A stretch of 64,000 nucleotides of DNA from Cinclus cinclus (taxonomy: Eukaryota > Chordata > Aves > Passeriformes > Cinclidae), in contig NC_085049.1 of the NCBI RefSeq assembly GCF_963662255.1, forward strand, positions 60,993,158-61,057,157. Reading direction: 5' to 3'. Below the pieces are notes generated by a model. It had not been told where the DNA came from. It worked only from the letters and a program-made list of their open reading frames with translations, and ran no database searches. Made by a program: the position numbers and the translations under genes. Below, piece after piece: positions 48,501 to 60,700 of this stretch (the first letter of the stretch is position 1; each line of letters begins with the position of its first letter).

Positions 48501-51500
48501 CACCTGAACGCCTTTGAGAATGATGCATTCCTGGCAGGTCTGTGACATGGTCCTCCTTCAGCAGAAGGGCTCACCATGCACCCTGTGCTGGCTGGGCTCC
48601 AGGAGTCCTGCCAGGGCCTGTGTGCTCTCAAGGTCCTGCCTGTGGGGTGGGAGGTAGGATGTGTCCTACCTAACAAGCACTGCTAGCCTGATCTCCACAG
48701 CAGCTGGAAACCAAGAAGGTTTCTCAGTTGGCACACTGCCATGACAGACGCCATCTCGCGAAACCGGCGTTTTCTCACGAGGAATTAATTTTGTTCTGAG
48801 ATTCCCAGTCAGCCCCAATCATAAAGAATGAATGCAGTAACCATGGAAAACTACACTGACCATGAGGCAGGATTCACATTGCCTAACCTCTGCCACCCAG
48901 ATCCTAGCCTTGTCTCAGTCAGTCATCTACATAACCTCTACAACAAACATTGACAGGCAATTTATTCCGCCTATTTTAGAAGGGAATGAAGCATATGCCT
49001 GTCCTCCTCTTTCAGTGCTGAAAAGAGCCTAAAACCTATACTCAGATGACCTACCAAAGCTACAATTCACCAAAAACAAATCCCTGAATCCTTATAATGG
49101 CTACTCCAATGTCACTGCTAGAGATCAGTTAGTTCCATCCCAAACAGAAAGTTAACTTTCCATGTCATACTCCCCTGTACAATAGCTGGTTGGATGTTTT
49201 AAATTCTGAGATTATTTCCATGGTGTTTTTTCATTTTGTAGCACTCTTCTTTTCTGGGTTCAGAGACCTGCTGCTTCAGGCAGTGAAGGACATCCTGCAT
49301 GAATGACAAACCCCTGACACAAGATGTCCCCTTCACACATGTGCACTGTCACTTGCAATAAACCACTTTTCATAAATTTTGTACACTGGTGTTCTCTTGG
49401 TGCCTTGACAAATTGATTCCTAGCCAGTGCTTTTAGGACATTGAGTTCCTGGTAGACACTAAGACATGGAATGATGTTATTGCCCAAGGAATGAAAGTTA
49501 ATTAAAAATAGCACCACAATGATATAAACCAATTTGATATTGCTTAGTTTTTCCTCCAGCAAAGACAAACAGAAAGGATGGTCAAGCCTTATATCCAGTG
49601 TTTGACACTGAACTTCAGAGAGCTGCAGTTCAGTTTTGTGTAAGCAAGATCAAATTCTGACATTTGAGTAATTTCTTACATCATAGTACATCAAAGCAAA
49701 ACAAATACATCTGTCATGAATAATAAAAAAAAAGACAGCTATAAAAACAACTTCACTGCAGATATCTATTAAGTGACGTTAAAAGTCCATATATACACCC
49801 TCCTCTGTTTATGGCTAAAGGACACATATCTAAATATTATCTCTCTCAGTTTTGGAGCCATCATTGTCTGACAAGAGGAATAAAAATTGTACTAATTACA
49901 TTCTACAAGAGAAAGGGCATCATCTTTTAATTTCCATGGAAGAGCTCCTGAAGGAAACCAGGAGTTTTTCAGAATGCAGTTCTAAATGGACCCACATCTA
50001 AATTAAAAGGGAGTTTACAAACATCCCTACCCAAATAATTTTGACATTGGAAACCAATTGTGTCAGCTGCAACAAAAACTTATTTTGTTATTCCCAGCAT
50101 CACCTTATTAAGACTTCTGCAAACACCCATGAGTTACACCAGCTGTAATTATCATGTTATACTCTGATACTGGGGAAAGAAAACTGACTATTCTAGTTTG
50201 GCTCAGCAGTGCAAACCCTGACATCTTTCCAGTGCATTTCTTTTCCTTGCCTGGACTCTTGGCAGTACTTTCTCAAATAAGCACATATTTTATTTGAGAA
50301 GATCCAAGAAGGCTGGTGGATTTATTCCTGCAGCTGCAGTGCTCTGCACTCTATTCACTGTTATCCACCCACAATTGTTTCCCAAAGTGTGATAGAAAAC
50401 TACCATATTTCTTCTTACTGTTGTCAGCTTCTGCTGGTTTAACATCTTCTACCATTTGCATTTTCCTCTCCAAAATTTTATAGCACTCAAGCTACACAAT
50501 AAAATCTAGAAAAACTTAGGCTGCTTCCAGGCAGTCACTATTGCTCCAGGTGCAGTTCAGACTGTTTTCAAATAAAAGTCCTCACCATCCTTCCTCATGG
50601 ATCCTCCAGCTGAAAATCTCAGCTGCCTCTCAGGCAGAAATGAAAATATCATAACACAAAGGTGAGAGGACCATAATCCAGAAACTGGCAGGTGAATTAC
50701 TTCCTCATGATCCTTTAGCAGTTGGACTGAATCATCTTAGGGTTGTTTTCCAACCTAAGTTATTTCACAATTCTATGGTTTTCTTCACTCTTTGGGGTCA
50801 GTCACCCAGCAGCAGAAGTTCCTCTTCATCCCTCCATCCTAGCAACAAGTTTCTCTTTTCTCTCCCTCTGGTGATGACTGCTCTTCCATCAGTGTGCAGC
50901 AGAGATGTGTGACAGGATCAGTACCCCTTCTCCTGCTTGGGAACCCTTTTGAGGATGTGTTTGTGCTCTGCACTGGCTTGCAGAAATGCTGCAACACACA
51001 CCAAGTATTCCCACTCTGTTCTGGCACTCTGCAGTCACTTGTAAAGCAGTGCTGGATGCAGTGTATATGCTCACAGGGAGCCTGAACATCTCTCCACTGC
51101 ACAACAATGATTCCTTGCTCAAAGATAGCACTAATCCTTCAGCACAAACAAGCATTTCACCACTATCCCACAGGACAGGAGTTATTCACTGGTAATCCTG
51201 GACAAAATTCAAGCCAAGAATCTTGCATTTATTCTCAGACAATCTGCAAGACACCAAAGGCAAAAGCTAATCAATACTTGCTTTGAAGCAAACCTCAATT
51301 AACCTGGTAGCTCCAACAACATATTGCTTCACATAGGAAAGTTAGCCAGCAGGGATTTTCATGGTATTGTGCAGTGGCTGCCACTGATTCCCAACCTAAT
51401 TCAGGTCTTTCTATTATGACAGAGTAACAGAGACAAACCTAAGTGGGTATATCACTCTGTTTACTCCCTACTGTCCAGATCTAAAATTCAAACAGAGGGA

Positions 51501-51735
51501 TCCTAGTACTCTCTCCCTGCTTTCTAGGAGAGCAGTCCAAAACACAATTTACTCCTTGGAGTGCCACTCCTTCAGGGAAAATGACTTATTAAACTCTAAG
51601 TCACTTCATCTCTGTGTCCTCAAGTACCACAGCAGTAAAGTGGAAATAATTAGTCAAATCCCCACATCTATAATGTTTATATTGTACTCTGGAAAACTTG
51701 TAGGTTGATTTAGTTGGAAACTTGCCTGCACAAAT

Positions 51736-51766
<31 letters not shown>

Positions 51767-54700
51767 CTAGATTTGGCTTGCTGAGAATTCATAAATTGTC
51801 TGAACTTCAGTACAACATTTTATCCAATGTTTTGTGAAGTATTTCTAGGAAAAATACAGCCATTTTCTCAGATCTAGGCAAGTCACATGGAAACTAGATG
51901 CAGCTGCATCAGCAAAGGATAATGATGCTAAACAGCATTGCCTTAGAAGAAGAAATAGCTGCTAGGTGGAGACCCATGTGCAGACTTCTGCTTCTCATGG
52001 AGAACAGTGGTAAAGGTGTCACTTTTACACACATCTCACAACAGAAAAATGAGATTTTACAGATAAATGAGTTTTCTTCTATAACTACATATTCATCAAA
52101 GCACAACATTTTGAAGAGACCTTTTGATTTTGATAGTTTCTGCCTAGTTTCTTGCCAGTGGTTAACAAAGTTGTAAATTTCCAAAGTAGTCCCGCCAGCA
52201 GCAAGTCTCAAGACTTTTGAGATTGCATGGTTCTGAGGTGGTCACTGAATTCAAAGGTGAGGGTATACTTTCTAAACTGTTCCTTCAATACCAATACCAG
52301 ATTAATACAGATATTCTAGTTATCAGATCCCAAATCTTTCCAGCTCCACACTTCTCAGAGGAAGACCTCTTTATACATCTCAGCTCATCCTTCCCCACTT
52401 CTGTGATATTCTGCCCCCTCGCATCTGCTGTTCTCCTTTGCCAAATCCTCCTCCCAATCCTCCTTTGCTTGCAAGTTCATTCCTCTGTTCCTTGGACACA
52501 AATTCCACTGTAATCCAACTGCTGGCAGAGAAGCAGACATAGGATGATTTACTATTTGGGGAGCTCTGTTCCCAGAGGGATGAGATTCAGGCAAAATTTC
52601 TCTGAAACACCTCATCTATCTCATCACCTTAGTGTGAGAAATATAAGCAATAAATTTACAGCTCCTTTAAAGTAGCCATTTCCAGAAGTTTAAGGGTTAA
52701 GAAGCCCTGACATTATTTGCTATCTGGTCACTTATATAAGGCTCCTTGGCAGTCCTGCAGGCTGCAGATACAAATTCACCTCTCACATCAGTGGAGCACA
52801 ACTGTTGGCAGACTGAAGTGCAGCAGCTGTGTGTGTTCTCCCAGTACAAGGGAACAAAACTGGTCTAAAAGCAACAAAGTACACGGTGTTTCATCAAGAG
52901 AGCAGAAGAGCAGGAAACAAAGGTGGCAAACTGGCTGAAGGTGAACAGAACCAACCCCTCCATTTAATTATCCAGATAATCCTCTTTTCCTGCTACTTGA
53001 CCTTTGCTCTCATAATTCACAGAGGAGATTATGCCCTCCCTACTCATGGCAGAAATCACTGGGGTTTTTTCCTCCCTAGCAGCCCCTCTTTCTCTCTGGA
53101 CTTACCTTCCCCTTGTAGAGCTCTGCCGCCGCCCGAAACTTGCGCATTCGCTCGGGGTGCTTTGGAGACATCTTGTCTGTGATCAGGAGGAGGTTGAACT
53201 GGACTGAACTCTGCATCACACCTATTGCTGTCTGCCCAGCACAGAGAGAGAAACGGGCAAGGAGATTGAGAACGCTCAGTTGGCATTGGATGCAGTGTCA
53301 GGACATAAATCCACATGGCTCAGCTGTGGATTCTTTGCAAATCAGTATCACAAGCAGGACAGATTACTTTGGAGAAGGGGGGATGCAATCTGGGTTCTAT
53401 GCAGAAGCTATAAACCTCCTGGCTTTGCTTATTCCCCAGACAGGAGTCTGAAGACCACAAAGGTCCATCACCGGCCCTAAGAGAGTGAATAGGCAAGAGG
53501 AGTAGGATTAGGGCAGAGTACAGGAGCCTGAAGATTAGACCAAGGATGTGAAGAGCAAGGCCCAGCAAACGCTGAATGTAAACGTGTCCTTAATTGCTGA
53601 GGTCCAGCATCTGTCTGAAATACGAGCAAGAAAGTGGGATGGATTTATGGTGTCAAGGCTGGTGTTTGTCCTTATTTTCTTTCTGTAGTGTTACACTGTA
53701 TGTACGATGGTGATGAGTCCACAGTTTCAGCAACCTGATGGCCTGGACACTCCTGAGTGCTGAGGGTTAAAATTGGCTCTGCTGTCCCACAGTGAGAGAG
53801 GACCCTGGGCAAGGGCCAAGTGGGCACTACACACTGGCCCTCTGTGAGGAACCAGGGCTGGCACTGCCCAAGAAGCCACGGCCCCAACTCCATCGTCTCA
53901 CTTCCCCTTCTGCCTGCTTCCTGCAGGCCTGCAGCCTCTCCCTCAAATTAAACAGCAGTGGGGCCAGACCTGCTGCCTCCCTAGTGCCACCAAAACCACA
54001 GAGGCACAGACTGTGCAGCTCCTTGTCAGTGGCAGCTGAAAGTTTCCACATGCTCCAGGAGTAACAAGGAAAGGGTCAGGGAGTGCATGCTGGCAAGGGC
54101 CCTGAATAACAGAGCATCTAGCTTTTGGCAGATGGGACTCTGCCGTTCACTTAATGTTTATCAGACAGTTTGGACCCCTTCACTTTTCTGATGGTGTGCA
54201 GCTGAGGCAGGGGACCGTAGAGGGGTTGCAAGCTAAACTGGATAACATCAGAGGACTTGATGGGAGAGGACGAGGCTGAAGGTGAAGGTGAGGGTGAAGC
54301 CAGCCAGCACCAAGCCCCTTGAAAAGGCTTGGGTGAGAGCGGACAAGGAGGGAGCAGCCACTCCTCCAGCAGCTCCAGACAAAGGTGTGCTTGTCCACAC
54401 AACCCTGGGTAAGAGCAATCAGCAGAGCTCATCAGCAGGGCTGGATCACATCTGACTCTCCTGAAAAGCCCACAGGGTAAACATTGTCTAAAAATTCCTA
54501 AAGTATGTGGGAGAAACAGTAAGGGCCCCAGGATGGGGAGAGAAACTCTTGGCAGCACTTGGTGCGAGCCATGTGACCCTATTATCTGCTGACCTGCAGC
54601 ATTTTTGGATGCAAACAGCATATGTGCTGGGAATAAATATTTATGAAAAACAAAACCAAGCTACCTTAGGGAAGCTGGGAGGGCTTGGGGCCAGGGACTG

Positions 54701-57700
54701 CAGGAGGCACTGTTAATTGCAGCACCTTGATAGAGCTCCAGAGTGTCTAGGAAAAAAAAGCTGTAGCAACATCTGTGCTGATAGTCAGGGTGGAGGGGAC
54801 CAGCTGGACAGCTGAGGAATTCTCAGTCAGGGAGACAGCCTAGGTGCCAAACAGGACACCATGCAGTGAGAACCCAAAGCGTCAATGGAAGTGCATAAAG
54901 AAAGAGACGTTGTCCCGTGAATTGCAAAAGCTTCTAATAGGGGTTCCAAGGTTTCAGAGGGTCTGGGAAATACAAAGATGAGAACATCATCCCTGCTGAT
55001 GTGACTTGGATGTTCTTAAAGGGCTGTTAGGCCAGTGGGACAAGATATAACAGTCCCCAGAAATATTTTGTGATTTCAAAATGTATTTTTCACTTTTGAA
55101 GATGAAGAAACATTTTTTTCTTGTTAGGGGAAAAAAAAAACAAAAAATCTCCTGCCATATTTCATGGTAGGTTTTCTTAGATGATCCTTGAGTTTATCTC
55201 GAAAACGTACAGCTCTCAAACAGGTTAAGCCATTCTTCTCTGATATAAGCTAAGCCTGGTCAGCACTGTTATAGCTATCCAGAAGGCCACAAAATATCCC
55301 ATCAGCAATGATAAAGTCTCAGCCTTGCAGCATCTGGGGCTTCTAAGACCTACTGACTCCACAGCAACGAGACCAGGGAACTGCTGAGATTTCAGAGGAA
55401 ACCAAATCCTTGGTCAACCTCTACAGCAGGGACGAGCACCAGGACCCTGCCACTGCCAGTCAGATGGGTGAGCCAGTGAAGATGGGAAACATGGAAGCAT
55501 TCTAAGCCTGTTTTTGTGTGTGCGTGTTGCTTGTTTGTTTGTTTGTGTGTTTGTTTGTTTGTTTACTTGCTTGTTTCTTTTGGTGGTGGTGGTGGTTGTT
55601 GAACTGTTGAATTTTGGAAGAACAATGAAAGGGATGGGAAAGATTTTCCTTGGGAAGCTCCCAACCCACTCTTTAATATGCGCTCAAATATCTGGGCTTA
55701 CATTAAGCCCTGTGAGCTGAGTGATGCAGAAAAGCCTGCCTTCTGAGAGCAGGTCATTTGAGCTTCCATGTTTCTCAAGGTTTGTCAAAGAGAGGGCATT
55801 CTGGCTGAGCTGGCTCTGCAGGCATGGCACAACATGGCAAATGTCCATGGGAGGAAGCAGCACTGCATGCAGAGTAGTAAGAAATTGAGTTCTCTGCCCC
55901 TCAACATCCTAAATTTACTGGAAAGCCAAAGGAACTGTGATGAGTCCCTTCCTCTCCCACCACACTCATGCCCCAGCAAATCTGCTTCCAGTCCACGTGT
56001 GGAGCAGCAGTGAAGAGCTGTGTGGCTTCCTCAACCCCATCTACGCTGTTGCTCCAACCCTCACACACATCTGGATATGCAAGCTGGGGCCAGAGGGTAC
56101 CATGAGGAGAAGGCCAAGAGCTAGGGTGAGGACTGCAGGGAGTTGGCAATTACCACAGGGTCGTACTCTGTCACCAGGCGGAGCTCATTGATCCGGACGA
56201 AGCGAGTCAGCTTCTTGGCATCAACCTCTCTGCTGTTCATATCCAGATCCCGCCGGTCATCGTCGACCTGAAGCCAGACAAAGACACCTACAGTCACAGC
56301 TGTCCTCTCCTCTCAGCACCTTCTCCAGAGGCACCGACTGCACTCACCCACAGAGACACACACCCCCTGGGACACCACCATCCTCTCTCCCCCACTACAC
56401 AACCCTCACCTTTTCCCACCACTACTTCTGGAGGATTGGAACCTACAGGGACCAGCCTGCACTTTGAGATAAGGATCTCCCAGCCTCCTCCAGCCTCCCA
56501 AGGACAAGGCAATCTCATGGCATTACAGAAATCTCTTAGGACTCAAGACATCCCTACACTACCAGCTCTCGATGCACTGGAGACAGGGAGAATTAGCTGA
56601 CAAAGTATTTTAGGCATTGTGGAGAGAGGTCATTAAATAGTCTAACTCCTCACATCAATACTGGCTTTACACCCCTTTTAAAAATCTTCATCTGCTTATT
56701 CTGTTTCTTCTACAAGTAATAAACATTGGCATCGCCCGGTATGGAATTCCTGGAAACATTGTGCAAGCAGGAAATCTCTCCAATAAAAAGAGGATTTTTC
56801 TTCCAGTACAGCAGGAAAGAAAAAAAAAAAAAAAAGAAAAAAGAAAAAAAAATTAAGACCAGCATATTTCAGCTTTAGAGGAAAATCCATCCTGCCACAC
56901 ATCTCCCCACACTTCATCCCCTTAAAATGATGTGATTTTTATTGATATTTTCATGACCTGATAAACAGAAAAAAAGCAGACAACCACCAAATGATTGCAG
57001 TACACCAGAGCTTATGGGCAGAGATCCTGTCCAGTATCACCACAGGATGTGACTGAGTTAAGCCATGGGGACAGTGGTCTCTGACATGAAGTAGGATCAA
57101 AGTTGGGGATTTGAAAGCCATTGATACACACGCTGAATGAGGTTCTTGGGGCTGAGGAGCAGTCCACATGCACATCCCAGATTTTATTCTCTGTGTCTGG
57201 ACAGCCTCTGAAAGTTCTTGTGTTAGTTTTTCCAGTGGTGTGCAGACACCTAAATTAATTTTTCCTCTTCTGTGGTCATTGGCAAGGTCTTTGATACCAG
57301 TCACCCACCCTGTCTGACAACACAAGCTGGTGCTTTTCAGACTGTGTGGCATGATTCCTCTCACAGATTTTCCCCCTGAATAACAGAAAGGGCAGTTCTG
57401 CTTAAGTAAATAAGATCAGGACAGTGCAACACCTGGGTGGGTGAGATCAGACAGGCCTTGGGAACCAATCTAAAGCAGCCTGGACTCTACAGAAAGTATT
57501 CTCTTGAATTTCATGGGCTTCTGGAAACATCTAATTTCCATTTGGGGATAATAACATCTTGAATCTGCACTCAACATTTATGTTTTTAAGTAAACAAGGC
57601 TGGAAAATAGACTGCATTTAATAGTTGAAGCTCTAGTCAAAACGCCTTTATCACTCCATATAATTAGGTTCTTAGCATCTGTTAATTATGTTCTTTTTAG

Positions 57701-60700
57701 GTCTATCAGGATTTCTTGCTAGAATAAATCAGTTTCTTTCCCCTGTACACAAAGAAGTCTCACCAGTTGACACAGTCCCTCCTACTACTGTAATTATGAT
57801 TTAAACTTCAAAGCATTGTAAGTGTTTCATACATTGCAAAGGCAAAAAAAAATTAATTTATGCCTCTGATTCACTTCTATCCTGGTGACGCATCTTTGTA
57901 TCCTTCAAATGAGTATTTGATTCCAAGTTTCTGTATCCGTTCTTTTAAAATTCCTTTTTATCTCTGACCTCTTACTCCTACGCATTATTCAGCGCTGGAT
58001 AAAAGGAAAAATAATGTGTCTGATAATTTAAGAAAAAACTGACAATCAGACAAGTGAATTGTCAACCATATTTGAACCTGACTAGTGTATTATTTTCTTG
58101 GCTGGATTTTTTTTTTTCCATATTAAACAAGAGTTCAGTTGCAAAAAAACTTGACTCCAAACAAGGGATATTCAATCTAATACAAATTCCAACAACCCAA
58201 ACACTTTCTTTTATCAAACACTCTCCCAGTGCAGTCATCCTCACTATCTGCCACGGTGCAAAAACAAAGGAGCTTTTCAATATTTTTGGAAGACAACCAC
58301 AATGACTAAGAACCAAAATTGAAATGGGTGTTGCTTAAAATTGCAACATCTAGTAAATAAAAGGTTAAATAAAAGGCCCTGCCTACCTATTGCTCACTCT
58401 TAGGTCATTCTTTTTTAATTATTTGGGTAATATCAGTGGTAAACATGGTGCAGGAAACGATGAGGGAAAAAAAAGAGAACAAACTGTTTTTGTCCAGTCT
58501 TTGTACAAGCTGGATCTAGAACTTAGCCAAGCTGCCATATTTAGTCTCCCTAGGACATGTAGCCTGTATCCATTTCTCCCCACCTCAAGCACTTAGAGGT
58601 CTGGTGTCACAACACTTCACTGGCTTTTAGGACATCTCGTGCTACCTGGGGCCCCATTCCTCTTCAGACACACCCACCTCTGCAGTTTTCAACAGCCACA
58701 CTTGTGTAAGGAGGGGCAACTTGGGGAAATCGATGTAACTAGCAGAATACTCGCTCTTAGCTTTTCTTGGTATTTTTGCACCAAGTAAATGGCTCTTCGC
58801 AGTAGTGTCTCCTTAAATTTCAGCAAATATAGCTACATTCTGTCTACATTGAGCTACTTGCACTTAGAGCTGGAGTCAACAGGTATTTTATTCAGCACAG
58901 CATACATCCTAAGAAACTCCAAAGCAATATTTCTAATGCCTAAAGCATATTTAGGAAATGAGTCTGCAAACCACAGTGTAGGGTGGCACAGCATCTCTTA
59001 ACTGCAGAGACCTAGTCTGGATCTGCTTTTCTGTCACAATGGAAAAGTTTTGTACCCTAGGAGACAGCTTTGCCTGCCTGAAGTGACACTTGCCAAGTTT
59101 TGATATCAAGCCTGCTGTGTTGATCCATTGTAACATGGACTCTAGACGCTTTCCATGTGTCTCAGGTCTCTTTCCAAAACCACAGAAACCCCTTCAAGTT
59201 AATGCCAAGCTCCAGGCAGGTCATGGAGAAACGCGAGCATTGCTCTTTGTAGAGCACCGGGTGCTGAACCAGATCACTGGGGCAAACACCTAAATAGGAG
59301 AATCTTACCAGGTGCAATTAACGCTCCGTGTGCCAGTGACAGGTACTCTGCAATTGAAAAGCAAATTCTTTGGGGCAGGAAGAGATATGTACTTTGAGAT
59401 GCGCAGGCGGCCTGACTGTCAATGACAACCCTGTTTTTGGCTTGCCCTAAGGAGAGATGAGTTTTACGCCTTTTACCGCTGTATGCACTCGTCCAAGAGC
59501 CTCTCCCACCCACACAGCTCGCTGGGGGACCCGGAACCAGACCCTTCTGCTGGACATGCAGGTTTTTGCCGGGCAGCGAGTTCCCGGGAGGGAGCTGCTC
59601 ACGATGCCCACGCACCGTGCGGAACAGCGCGACAGTGTTCGCCGGGGCGCCGTAGTGGGACAGGACGGCGGCGCTGCTGCTGAGCCCGAAGGGCACCTCC
59701 GGCACCTGTCCGGCCGCCAGGCGAAACTGCTCCGCTTCGGGGCTCTGCGGGTCCTGCGGAGGGAGAGGAGGGAGGGTGAGGGGCCGAGCCCGAACGGGGC
59801 CACCGGCACCGGTACCGGTATTGGCACCGCTATTGGTACCGGTATTGGCACCGGTATTGGCACCGGTACCGGTACCGGCACCGCGGGCGGAGCGAGCGCG
59901 ACACCTGCCGGCCGCTCGGTCCCCGCGGGAGCCGCCGCCACCCCCTGCTCGGGCGGGCTGCTCCGGGATCCAGGAACCCGCCAGGATGGTGTTGAGTCCC
60001 TGGGCACTCAAAAGGGAAGGGACAAACACAGAACAAAACAGCACATTTAAATAAATATATGTATATATACATACATACATACATACTTGTGTCTATAAGT
60101 GCGTGTTTATAAAATATATACGTATATAAACGTCACAATTTTTAAGCTAACCTTGATTCTAGAGTCAGGGGGTTACAGTTTTGAACACCTCGAATTATCA
60201 GTACCGTGGATCCTTTTAAAAGGATATCTTAGGTACATCCTGTACTATACCTATACATTCAGGAACAAAAGGGTAGAAATGTGCAATTTCTCTTTCCTGC
60301 AGAGAGCGTTAACTACTACTAGCTTTTTCCTGTATTAAAGCTTTCCTTGCTATTCCCATTCCCAGCTTTACAGTGATGTACTTTCGATACTTCTATTTAT
60401 TGGATATAAACTGTCAAGACATGGTCTCTGCTTGGAAATTGGTTTGTTTTTCATTTTAGCTTGAACTGTCAGTTCAGCTGTTTGCGAGCCCAGAGAGAAC
60501 GGAAAACAAAATTCTTTGTTCGTTCCAAAGAAAAACATCTCTCACGACCTGTTTCGGAAATGCCAGCGCATCAACATCGCTCTGGCGGGAGCGCTAAAGC
60601 CTAGAGTGTGAATAATCTCGCTGAGTTTTGGAGCATTCCCGGGAAACCTGGGCTTTAGTCAGGCCGAGCGTGGCCCTTTCTCAGAGACACGCGGGGCTTC

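Larger units (their letters stand above)
46416..53105 (-). other. ERP27: ERP27 intron 5 (6.7 kb)
   Basis: The longest ERP27 intron. It contains the CR1 remnant and poly(A) run listed above, a TATATAAG element at 52733-52740 on the plus strand, and an isolated CpG-bearing motif near 48749-48761. No other gene was recognised inside it. Confidence 0.6.
53232..59615 (-). other. ERP27: ERP27 introns 3 and 4
   Basis: Apart from exon 4 (56267-56154), this stretch is intronic. It contains a (TTTG)n/(GGT)n tract at about 55510-55597 and an A-rich tract at about 56816-56855. I see no other gene. Confidence 0.6.

Noticed and set aside
51601..51792. Minus-strand frame with a long phenylalanine run
   Set aside because: It is translation of the 23-base poly(A) tract.
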